Origin: Propionibacteriaceae bacterium
GTDB taxonomy: Bacteria; Actinomycetota; Actinomycetes; Propionibacteriales; Propionibacteriaceae
Direction of reading: 5' to 3'
Length of the DNA stretch: 64,000 nucleotides
Assembly (NCBI GenBank): GCA_031266665.1
Contig: JAISAO010000024.1
Location: 100,860-164,859, forward strand
The position numbers were made by a program, and so were the translations under genes. The notes beneath the pieces are model-generated. The model had not been told where the DNA came from. It made no database searches and saw nothing but the letters and a program-made list of their open reading frames with translations. Of the stretch, positions 36,146-44,545 are shown in pieces (position 1 is the stretch's first letter; every line of letters starts with the position of its first letter).

Positions 36146-39100
36146 ATGGCTCAATGGTTGAAACTCGTACCTCCCCTGGTCACGGCCGCGATACACGTCT
36201 GCTCTGGCAACCCGGTTTCGGGCGTGGCAACACTCACTTCGGGGGCGGGGGCGGTGTTTGCCGAGATTCTCGGCAACCGAGGTGCGACCCAGGCCCTGCG
36301 CAAGCAAGTCGCCGAAAGTATCTCCGAATGGGCCACCAGCGAGGGCCTTGATGACCATCTGGACCTCGGAGTCCGTCTCGCCGGTGACATGGCCCAGAAA
36401 TACGCTTTGCCGCAAAGCGACATGGCTGCGGCGCGATACGAACCAGCTGCGGTCGTCGCTGACTGTCTTGCGCGAGCCAGGCGGGATGACCCGTACTGGG
36501 GCACAGAGGGTCACTACGCTGTGGCTGAGGAGGCTCTGCGCATCACTTTCGAAATCCTTGTTCGCGCTGAGGCGCGGAGCCCCGGCGGCCTGGCGGACCT
36601 ACTCCGGTCAGTTGCCACCCAGCAAGATCGACTCGCTAGTGACGTGAAGTCCATCCTTGGGGCGCGCGCCGCGCCGGACTTGGCCGATCCGCGAGTTGTC
36701 CTCGCGGTGCGCGCCTATCTGCGCGCCCGTGTCGCGGACTGGGACTCGAGGCCAGCCTGGTTGGGTTACAGGAGCCCGACGCGCCTGACGTGCCCTCTGC
36801 GGGTGACGCGGCAACACGATCAGCACATGACTGAGGCTGAGGCGTTGAACGGAGCGAGCGTGCTGCTTGTCACCGGTGGCCCTGGCTCGGGAAAGACTTG
36901 GCTCTCCCAGAGGTACGCGCGAGTCGCCGCTGAAGAGGCGCTTGAGCGAATCTCGGCTGGTGAAGCGTTGAGCGCCGTGGAACTGCCCGTCTGGACCACC
37001 TTCGAGGCGTGGGCTTCCCAGCGAGAAAGCGCTAAGGCCGGGCTGGTTCACTCATCGTTCGACGCCGCTCTTGGCATGACCGTGCTGTCAGACAGCGCAG
37101 TCGCGGTGGAGGGCCTTTTGACTCGCCTGTTTCTCGAAACGCCTGTGAAGGTGCTGGCTGTTGTCGACTCGCTGGATGAGGGAAGCAGAAGCGCGGACTT
37201 GACCGGCTTGCTCGGAACGTTGACCACTCTGCCTTCGCTGGGGTGGAGAGTGGTGGCCACCAGCAGGCCGGGCGCGTGGGAGCAATCACGTCCACCTCGG
37301 CGTGATGGTGATGGCACCGTCCGGGAAGTGGAAGTACGCCCGCTTCGCTTCCCGGAGGATGTCAAGAACGTGATCGATGGGTGGTTTGGCCAGGCCACCG
37401 ACGCCGCAGAGCGGCTCATGGCCGAGTTTCATGGCCGCGACGACCTTAAGGATGCAGCCTGCGTGCCTTTGCTGCTGGCGTTCGTGTGCCTGCTCGCTGA
37501 ATCCAACCAGGAACTCCCCTCGCATCGCCGAGACCTCTACCGCAGCGTGTGTCTCAGGCTCCTCACCCCGAGGTGGAGACAGAAACACGCCGAGACGGAC
37601 CTGGGTGGCTGTATGAGACTGCTCGCGGATTGGGCCGGAAAAGTGGCGCGCGACTCCGATCCGGTCAGTGGCCTCGGGTCGTGGTCGGACAGCTTCGCGA
37701 CAACCGAATTCGTGTCCGAGGCGCTTCAGCCAACCGATAACGTCGCTCCAACGCTCGCCGTCACCCCGGAGGGTCATCACATCAGGCGGTTCATCCATCG
37801 CAGCGTCCTGGAGTATTTCGTGGCGGAGCATGCCGCCTCGCTTCCGGCGCGAGAAGCCTGCGAGTTGCTCATCCCACATCTGTGGTTCGACAAGGACTGG
37901 GAGTGGGCCGCACCAGCGGCCATCGCAACCCATCCTCAGCGAAACGATATCCTCCCACATCTGATCTCCTTGGCAGAGGCCAAGGGAAAGCACTGGCTAT
38001 GCGAGGAAGCGAACAACGCGCTGGACAACCTGGTGGTCGCTGTGGCGGCCGAGTCGAGTCGGACCGACTGGGACAACGAGTGCAGAGATCTGATTCAGGA
38101 GCGAAGAGCCAAGACAGCAGTTGCTGGACACTATTCCGTCACGCGCTCAACGGGATGGGACGGAGTAGACGATCAACGGGTGCCCGACGCCCTAGTTGGC
38201 GCTCTCCCCCACGCTGACGCGGCCGACGCCGAGTCTCTTCTGAGTATCTTGTCACGCCTGGCAATGTGCGACGGTCAACGAGAGGAGGCCATCCAAGAGA
38301 TCGGTCGCCGTCTGAAATTGGCGCGCTCGGCATCTGCGGACTCGAATGACAGATTTCTGGGGCACCACCTGGCTTGGATGATCACACAATTCGCCACGAC
38401 CGACGATCTGCGGCACAAGAGCATCCGCGCCATCCTAGACGCCCTGCTCACAGCCGAAGCTCAAACTAACCCCAAAGACGAACATGAATCAACACACGTC
38501 TTACAACAGCTAATAGACGGAGACGCTGAACTCCTCCGAGCGGTGGTCGCCGAGATAGCCGGTAAGCCCAATCTTCACCCACAAGTCGCCGAAGATATGC
38601 GCTACCTCGTCGACGCGGACACTCCATTGGACCCCGAGATGCGCGACAATTGTCGCACCATCATTGACAACGCCCTAGCGGACGCGAAGAACGGCTTCGA
38701 GATTGTCGGCATGATGCATTGGCTTGAACAGGTGGGTTCAACGCCGGCGCTGCGCCACAAAGCCCTCGCGGCCTTGAGCCACCGCCTGCCGGAGGCGACA
38801 ACTCGGGAGCTCAGCAGCATAGCCCCCGTCCTGTTGAGCCTCGGGCCGAGCAAGAAGACTCGGAATCTGCTCCGTTCAAGAATCCTGAAAGGGCTCCCCG
38901 ATGCAAATGAATACGAGTGTGGGCTCCTCGTTCGCGTCCTCGCCGAACTTGATCTGAGTAGGAGAGCCAAGGAGTCGGCAACGGCCACCCTTTGGAACAG
39001 GTTGTTCGGCCTGGAGGCCACCGTCTCGCTATGGCAGACCCTTCTGTCCACCGAGGAACAGGCAGAGCTGTGCGACACACTCAGGACGTTGATGAAGAAG

Positions 39101-40426
39101 TGGCCACCCGCAGCAGTATTGAGGGTCGCTGACGCGATGGTTCGGCTATCGCCCACCGAAGCCGATCGTGCAGACGCAATCCGCGCGATCACCGGTGTCC
39201 TTCCGCGCCTAGAAGCGGAACGAGCGAACGAGTGCATGCCTCTGTTGGAGTCATGGGGGGCCGACCAAGCCACTCTTGGCAGTGCCCGACAAATCGTGAT
39301 TTCTCGGTACACGGCGAGCAGCGAAGCAAGGAACTATGATCTTCACCGCCGGGCGAAAGAACTCGCAGCGCTTAGGGCGACCCACGGCGTCAATTCGGAT
39401 AATACCGACGCCGCTATGAGTGCCATGATGGGTTACATCTTCAAAGCGCTCCGCGACCCGGAGTGCTATTACACCTCCGAACTCGTCGGGGACCTAGTCG
39501 CCCTTGGGTTCACTGAATCGCACCCAGCCTTCACGGACGTTAGCCACTCCCTGGTCCGAGACAAGCAGGGGATACCAACCCTGAAGAAACTGCTTCACTC
39601 TTGCGAGGTTCATGACTCCACTCGCGCCGACCTCTTGCCCAGACTAGTGAGCCTGATGGCGACAATCAAGGGCCTCGAAGAAGCCGACATCCAACTACTG
39701 TGCTCCCTCGCTACCACAGACCATCTGAGGGAGGAAACAATCCCCGCCGTATGCGCGTCCCTCACTGTGCCTCAAACGAGATGGATCTATCATGGGTCAG
39801 GTTTCCAGGTGTTTAGGCTCAGTCATGAGCGCCAAAGCCGCGAACCCCAGGGGATTGCAATGGCGCTGCCGCTCATATCGGCAAATGACTCCCTGCGAAA
39901 ACACGCGATTGAGGCAGGATTGGAGGCGCTCAGCGCAGCGCACCAGAGCCAACTAATGAGCCTAGCGTGGGCCCTCGTCCAGATGGATGTGCGCAACCTC
40001 TCCACCGTCGTGAACGAGATCAAGTCCAGACGGGATGTCGATGCAGAGACGCTGATTGGCTGGACGTACACCGTTGGAATTCTCTTCGACCCCCTGCAAC
40101 CTTGGCTGTCTGATGCCCTCATGGAACGATTGCACGCTGTTGAGGACGAGGATATGAGGTCTCTCTCATTAGCTCTGCAAAGGGTCGGCATGGGCGAGGC
40201 CGCGCGCCATAGCCTCGCTATGGCCCTGGTTAACGGACTGCGCGAACACGACCGACCTTCAGAGTGGATACTTGATGACCTCCTCAGGGTCGCGAACACT
40301 AGAGATCTGGCGGAGAATACCGCTGGGGCGCTGGCCGACATTGGCCCCGTCGGCCGGCGCGTGGCCACGACCGTTCGGTCCCTCACCTCGGTCGACGCCT
40401 GGACAGGGCTTCTGAAGAGGGACTAG
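36146..40426 (+). CDS. Large NACHT-type STAND NTPase (bacterial NLR-like; candidate anti-phage protein)
   Basis: 1,426 residues. N-terminal domain (~1-215) is helical with a hydrophobic stretch (AQWLKLVPPLVTAAIHVCSG onward) and has no family that I recognise. The NACHT core runs from ~235: Walker A GGPGSGKT (244-251), Walker B VVDSLDE (Asp341, Asp344, Glu345), sensor TSRPGA (372-377), and a winged-helix end with FIHRSVLEYF (549-558), a strong NACHT marker. Residues ~620-1420 are a long helical solenoid of HEAT/ARM character. This layout matches bacterial NLR-like defence proteins in which the solenoid senses a phage component and the N-terminus is the effector. ATG 36146 is preferred to TTG 36137; neither has a clear ribosome site. 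Base composition is less GC-rich than its neighbours, implying acquisition. Confidence 0.82.
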   Translation: MAQWLKLVPPLVTAAIHVCSGNPVSGVATLTSGAGAVFAEILGNRGATQALRKQVAESISEWATSEGLDDHLDLGVRLAGDMAQKYALPQSDMAAARYEPAAVVADCLARARRDDPYWGTEGHYAVAEEALRITFEILVRAEARSPGGLADLLRSVATQQDRLASDVKSILGARAAPDLADPRVVLAVRAYLRARVADWDSRPAWLGYRSPTRLTCPLRVTRQHDQHMTEAEALNGASVLLVTGGPGSGKTWLSQRYARVAAEEALERISAGEALSAVELPVWTTFEAWASQRESAKAGLVHSSFDAALGMTVLSDSAVAVEGLLTRLFLETPVKVLAVVDSLDEGSRSADLTGLLGTLTTLPSLGWRVVATSRPGAWEQSRPPRRDGDGTVREVEVRPLRFPEDVKNVIDGWFGQATDAAERLMAEFHGRDDLKDAACVPLLLAFVCLLAESNQELPSHRRDLYRSVCLRLLTPRWRQKHAETDLGGCMRLLADWAGKVARDSDPVSGLGSWSDSFATTEFVSEALQPTDNVAPTLAVTPEGHHIRRFIHRSVLEYFVAEHAASLPAREACELLIPHLWFDKDWEWAAPAAIATHPQRNDILPHLISLAEAKGKHWLCEEANNALDNLVVAVAAESSRTDWDNECRDLIQERRAKTAVAGHYSVTRSTGWDGVDDQRVPDALVGALPHADAADAESLLSILSRLAMCDGQREEAIQEIGRRLKLARSASADSNDRFLGHHLAWMITQFATTDDLRHKSIRAILDALLTAEAQTNPKDEHESTHVLQQLIDGDAELLRAVVAEIAGKPNLHPQVAEDMRYLVDADTPLDPEMRDNCRTIIDNALADAKNGFEIVGMMHWLEQVGSTPALRHKALAALSHRLPEATTRELSSIAPVLLSLGPSKKTRNLLRSRILKGLPDANEYECGLLVRVLAELDLSRRAKESATATLWNRLFGLEATVSLWQTLLSTEEQAELCDTLRTLMKKWPPAAVLRVADAMVRLSPTEADRADAIRAITGVLPRLEAERANECMPLLESWGADQATLGSARQIVISRYTASSEARNYDLHRRAKELAALRATHGVNSDNTDAAMSAMMGYIFKALRDPECYYTSELVGDLVALGFTESHPAFTDVSHSLVRDKQGIPTLKKLLHSCEVHDSTRADLLPRLVSLMATIKGLEEADIQLLCSLATTDHLREETIPAVCASLTVPQTRWIYHGSGFQVFRLSHERQSREPQGIAMALPLISANDSLRKHAIEAGLEALSAAHQSQLMSLAWALVQMDVRNLSTVVNEIKSRRDVDAETLIGWTYTVGILFDPLQPWLSDALMERLHAVEDEDMRSLSLALQRVGMGEAARHSLAMALVNGLREHDRPSEWILDDLLRVANTRDLAENTAGALADIGPVGRRVATTVRSLTSVDAWTGLLKRD

Positions 40427-40454
40427 TGGGTGTGTGCATAAGTTCGTGTCCGGT

Positions 40455-40600
40455 TAGTTGAGCCAGGCGGCGGGGTCGCTTAAGTAGAGGCCGCAGGCGG
40501 TGTCGAGGGCTTCCTCGCTGGTGCCGGACGGGCTGCCGTTGGGCATCCAGGAGTCTTGGCAGTCGTCGTGGGAGACTCGCCAGATCGCAAAGCCTCAGCG
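40455..40600 (-). pseudogene. Short C-terminal gene remnant of unknown family
   Basis: On the minus strand a frame reads FAIWRVSHDDCQDSWMPNGS and ends DTACGLYLSDPAAWLN then stop at ~40455. It looks like a real protein C-terminus (Trp-rich, ordered), but it is cut by a stop upstream and no start is present. It lies between the NACHT gene and the membrane protein. Family not recognised. Confidence 0.35.
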
Positions 40601-40620
40601 GGTGGCGTGGCTCGTGGACG

Positions 40621-42030
40621 CTAGTCAGAAGGAGCGGCTTTTTGAAAGTCACCGTGTTTGACGGTTGACCAAGCTTTACGCTCAGAGGCCGAGTACGCTG
40701 CTAGCCAGCCGATAACGGCAATGATCATGGTCACAGACCATCCGCCTTGAACTGCGACGACCGCCAAGCCTGCAAGTGGGATGATACTGCCCCGGGCCGC
40801 TTCTTTCGGGGACCAGCGAGGTGGCCCCTTATACCTGGTGCGAAAGTATGAGTACAGAATATATATCAGGCACGTCGTAAGGGTGATGAAGAACAGCATG
40901 GCGATGTCCTCGTCATAACCGCCGAAGACGTGTTCCATGGGTTTCTTTAAAGCGGCTACCAGATAGGCGAGACGGTTTACGCCGCATACTAACGCGAAGG
41001 CCACTATTATCCAGACGATGTTATTGACGATGGAGCGCCAGCTGGGATCGCCCAACATGGCGTCTAAGATTGTTTTATTTTCTCCACGCATTTCAGTGAT
41101 AAAGATACCGGCGGCAACGATTAGTGATATAATTACCACGCTAGACCTCAGCGTGTTTCCCGCGAACTCCAAAATGACTAGCGCCAATATCCCAAAAAAC
41201 AGTGCGCTGGTCAGAGTCGAGTGGTGCCAAAAAAATGCTATCCAGGCAGAGCGCTCGGCCAGTTGACTGACCCAACGGCGACACCACGCCTTGAGTTCCT
41301 TCCACATCCGGATCGCACGGGGCCGATCCCGTCTCTGACCGCTACAAACAAGACAGGCCGATGGTGCTTTGACCTGCATGGATCGTCCTCTGTAGAGAGG
41401 TATGAGAGTGGCGACGGCGTACGCTAATCTTTCAGGGTCGAATTGCTCTGCCACCACTCCTCGGATAAAGGAAAAGGCGAGTGTTGAGATAACTAAGACT
41501 CCGAAAGGCAGTAGCGGTCGCGGACACATCGCCCACATCAAGTACACCATCCAAACACCGAAGACTGTAAGCGCCATGAAGGCTAGCACATATATGGCTA
41601 ATGTGCCCACGGCGGTGATCTGATCGCCGGGTTGTTCACCGGCCCCCTGAAAACCATTGTTCACACGCTCGCAGATAGAGAGCTTAGTCACCCGAACATT
41701 GATTGCTATGGCAGTGGCTGCTCTAGTAATCGCGCGGATAAAAAATATTGTAAAAATGATGAGTATGGCCAACCAGACTAGTGACGTAGCAGCCATGTAA
41801 AACCACTGCGAGGCCGTCACGTACTGCCACGCCGGATCGCTCAAGGGCGGTAATGTGTCATGCAACCGACGGGAGGCGGAAACACTTTCAACAACCATTC
41901 CACACAGTAGATAAGCTATAACGATGGTTATGAAGATTCGTAGGATGACTTGTCCAGCAGACAAGTCATGTGACCTATGGTACGACCACTCACGACGGGT
42001 GGCGATCGGTAAAGCTTTTGAGACATCCAT
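40621..42030 (-). CDS. Polytopic membrane protein of unknown family
   Basis: 469 residues with nine or ten predicted membrane segments, among them VILRIFITIVIAYLLCGMVV (~28-47), LVWLAILIIFTIFFI (~84-98), VLAFMALTVFGVWMVYLMWA (~148-168), SALFFGILALVILEF (~275-290) and VNNIVWIIVAFALVCGVN (~334-351). A basic cytoplasmic loop (~195-265) contains a CxxC (CLVCSG). GC content is visibly lower than in core genes (many A/T-ending codons), as expected for a recently acquired gene. It converges on the NACHT gene and may belong with it as a membrane partner. I do not recognise the family. Confidence 0.75.
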   Translation of the reverse strand: MDVSKALPIATRREWSYHRSHDLSAGQVILRIFITIVIAYLLCGMVVESVSASRRLHDTLPPLSDPAWQYVTASQWFYMAATSLVWLAILIIFTIFFIRAITRAATAIAINVRVTKLSICERVNNGFQGAGEQPGDQITAVGTLAIYVLAFMALTVFGVWMVYLMWAMCPRPLLPFGVLVISTLAFSFIRGVVAEQFDPERLAYAVATLIPLYRGRSMQVKAPSACLVCSGQRRDRPRAIRMWKELKAWCRRWVSQLAERSAWIAFFWHHSTLTSALFFGILALVILEFAGNTLRSSVVIISLIVAAGIFITEMRGENKTILDAMLGDPSWRSIVNNIVWIIVAFALVCGVNRLAYLVAALKKPMEHVFGGYDEDIAMLFFITLTTCLIYILYSYFRTRYKGPPRWSPKEAARGSIIPLAGLAVVAVQGGWSVTMIIAVIGWLAAYSASERKAWSTVKHGDFQKAAPSD

Positions 42031-42154
42031 GGATCACAGGGTAGACAAGAGCACTGACAAGACCAGGGCATCATCCTCCGACGACCACCTGTTTGGCCGC
42101 CGCCAGGTCTGGCAGATCGCCCGGACGCCAGCTTTTGGGGGCGGGCCGCCCGTG

Positions 42155-44281
42155 TCAGTCTTGGTCGGCCCAAGGCGTGAGGGTCACCCGCCAGCGGCTG
42201 ACGCTGGGGCCGTCGTCGCGCACCCGGCTCTGCAGGGCGAAGAGGAAGCCGGCCGCCGGCGCCCGGACCAGGATCTCGGGGTGCTCGCCCGCCACCGGGG
42301 CGATGGTCACCCGGCCGGCCGGCAGGTCGAAGCGCAGCCAGCGGGTGAAGGACCACCACAGGCCGGTCGGCCGGGCGGTGGCGTCCGTCGCCTCCAGGGT
42401 GATCCAGGAGCCGCGCCCGTCCAGCAGCTCGACCCGCTCCAATTCGGGTGGTGGTCGCAGGTTGAGCGAGAAGTCCAGCCCGGCCCACTCCGGTCCGGCC
42501 ACGGTGGTCAGCTCCAACTCGGTCAGGTCGGCGTTGCCGCGCAGGCTCCAGCGGGCCTGGGTCGGGTCGCCGGGGTCGTCTGAGCCGTCCGTGGTGGTGA
42601 AGACGACCCGGTGGTCCGCCTCGGCCCACTCCGGGCCGCGGGCGACATCGGTCCGGTCGCTGTCCAGGCTGGGCCATAAGGTGGCCGGCAGGTGGCTCAG
42701 ACAGTGGAAGGGTTTTTTGCTGGTGGCGTCGGGCCAGACGACCTGGTCCAGGGCCGTCCAAGACAACAGTCCGGCGCTGGAGAGCACCACTTGGCCAGCG
42801 CCGTCGGCGCTGGCCAGACGCCGCTGGCCCCGTCCGCCGCCCGACCAGGCCGGTCCTGGGCGGCCGGGCTGGGGCAGGGCGGCGGTCAACTCGAGGCGGG
42901 GGCGGCGCTGCAATAGCCGCACCCGGTAGCGCAGCACCGGCCCTGCGGCCCGAGCCTGGCCCTCGCAGCGCAGCCGGCCCGCCCCGCGCCAGTCGATCCG
43001 CACCCCCAGGCCGCCGTCCGGATCGGTCCAGGCCTGCTGCGCCCCGTCCAGCGGCACCGACCAGTCGGCGTCGCCGCAGGCCTCGTAGCCGGGCAGCAGG
43101 GGCGGCCACAGGCCGGTTTGGAGGTAGCCGGTCCGAGTGGCCTCTCCCGGCGCCGCCACCGAGTAGGCGCCGGTCCGCAGCCCCACCCAGGGGCGGACCG
43201 CCAGCCGCCCGGGCGCGGTTGTGCCGACCGGCAGCCGACAGCAGATCTCCAGCCCCTGCTCGGTCACCTTGACCAGGCGGACCGTCCCCGAGGCGTCGCG
43301 CGTGGCCCAGCCGTCCGGCCGCTCCCGGGTCTCGACCAGCCGCCGGGGCGGCAGCCGGTAGGCCGCCAACAGGCCCAGGTGGTCCGGGAAGCAATCCACC
43401 AAGACCGGCCCCAGATGGTCGACGTGGTCCACGATCAGCCCGCCGTCGGAGTCGATGTAGACGGTGTAGCTGCCCAGTTCGAAGCCCGGCAGGTCGATGC
43501 TGACCGGGGGCGGGTCGGGCTGGTAGTTCATCACCTTCTCGAAGAGGTCGGTGTAATCGACGCCGTCCAGGCTGATGCGCCGGATCCGGCCGTTGGCGGC
43601 GTCGACCGTGAACTGGCTGACCATCCCTCTGGGGGCGACTTGGTAGGACACGGCCACGCGCCCGTCGGGCAGGCGCTCAACCCCGTCGTCGAAGCCGCTC
43701 CCCCTGACACCCTTGTCGGACTTGAGGTGGACCCAGTTGATATTGGGCAGTTCGATTCCCAGTTCGGGGTCGGCCGTCACCGCCTGGGCCGCGCCCAGCA
43801 CGCCGGGCAGGACCGAGGTCAGGTCGAGGAAGCCGTCCCCGGCCGGCCGGGAGTGCTCGACGGCCCGGAAACCGGCCCTCAGATAGGCCGACAGGGCGAC
43901 CTTGTTCTGCGGCCGGACGCGCAGCGAGGTCAGGCGCACGCCGTGGTCTACCAGCCAGGCGAAGGCTTGTTCGAAGGCCCGCCCGGTCAGCATCCCGCCC
44001 CGGGCGGTGGCGGCCATCAAGAAATGGTTGTTGCGGATCTCGTAGGGTCGGGCGGCCATGGCGGCGTCGATCGGGAAGAAGCCGTTGACGCCGACGATCT
44101 GGCCGCCATCCTCGATCAAGTCGTAGTGCAGCAGGCCGTTCTCGCGCATCATCTCTTGGAAGGCCGCCGCGGTCAGGGGGAAGCCGGCGGCGTGGGCGAA
44201 GCCGAAGCCGTGACGGTCGTAGAACTGGATCACGGCCTCAGCGTCATCAGGCAATACGAGTTCTCTAAAGACAGCCACCAT
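42155..44281 (-). CDS. GNAT-like acetyltransferase fused to a large beta-rich domain
   Basis: 708 residues from ATG 44281. Residues ~1-160 read as a GNAT fold: AVFRELVLPDDAEAVIQFYD at the start, VGVNGFFP, a middle block with RNNHFLMAATARGGMLTGRA, and LRVRPQNKVALSAYLRAGFR as the acetyl-CoA side. Residues ~170-705 are rich in Trp, Asp, Gly and beta strands and look like a carbohydrate-active beta-sandwich (galactose-mutarotase-like), with no motif that fixes it. The fusion might act on a sugar or cell-wall precursor; this is inference. It lies 18 bp upstream of the small protein and Pit genes on the same strand. Confidence 0.65.
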   Translation of the reverse strand: MVAVFRELVLPDDAEAVIQFYDRHGFGFAHAAGFPLTAAAFQEMMRENGLLHYDLIEDGGQIVGVNGFFPIDAAMAARPYEIRNNHFLMAATARGGMLTGRAFEQAFAWLVDHGVRLTSLRVRPQNKVALSAYLRAGFRAVEHSRPAGDGFLDLTSVLPGVLGAAQAVTADPELGIELPNINWVHLKSDKGVRGSGFDDGVERLPDGRVAVSYQVAPRGMVSQFTVDAANGRIRRISLDGVDYTDLFEKVMNYQPDPPPVSIDLPGFELGSYTVYIDSDGGLIVDHVDHLGPVLVDCFPDHLGLLAAYRLPPRRLVETRERPDGWATRDASGTVRLVKVTEQGLEICCRLPVGTTAPGRLAVRPWVGLRTGAYSVAAPGEATRTGYLQTGLWPPLLPGYEACGDADWSVPLDGAQQAWTDPDGGLGVRIDWRGAGRLRCEGQARAAGPVLRYRVRLLQRRPRLELTAALPQPGRPGPAWSGGGRGQRRLASADGAGQVVLSSAGLLSWTALDQVVWPDATSKKPFHCLSHLPATLWPSLDSDRTDVARGPEWAEADHRVVFTTTDGSDDPGDPTQARWSLRGNADLTELELTTVAGPEWAGLDFSLNLRPPPELERVELLDGRGSWITLEATDATARPTGLWWSFTRWLRFDLPAGRVTIAPVAGEHPEILVRAPAAGFLFALQSRVRDDGPSVSRWRVTLTPWADQD

Positions 44282-44299
44282 CGGAATCCTCTCGTCGGA

Positions 44300-44545
44300 T
44301 CAGTCACTCAGCCCCAGCAGGCGGGCGACGTGCTGGTGGGCTATGAGGTACAAAGCGGCGCCGACCAGTTCGACCATCAACGCCATGACGGTGTAGCCGG
44401 CCACCCGACGGATGGGCGTGGGTTGCTCGGCCTCGCCCAGCGGGGCCAGCAGCCAATTGGCCAGGGACAGCAGGGCGGCGATCATGACCGACCCGATGAT
44501 AGTCACCAGCGACACCTGGAGCAGGGCCATCCAGTCGAGCGTCAT
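44300..44545 (-). CDS. Small two-helix membrane protein coupled to Pit
   Basis: 81 residues from ATG 44545, overlapping the pit stop codon (ATGA). Two membrane segments: VSLVTIIGSVMIAALLSLAN and VAGYTVMALMVELVGAALYL. A charged loop lies between (APLGEAEQPTPIRR). Similar small genes follow pit in some actinobacteria, so a role as accessory subunit or regulator of phosphate uptake is plausible, but unproven. A longer open frame in the region is a shadow of pit. Confidence 0.75.
   Translation of the reverse strand: MTLDWMALLQVSLVTIIGSVMIAALLSLANWLLAPLGEAEQPTPIRRVAGYTVMALMVELVGAALYLIAHQHVARLLGLSD

Noticed and set aside
40383..40652. 89-codon minus-strand gene
   Set aside because: Arg/Leu-rich and out of frame with the ordered sequence seen in the same stretch; only a short remnant in another frame is plausible.
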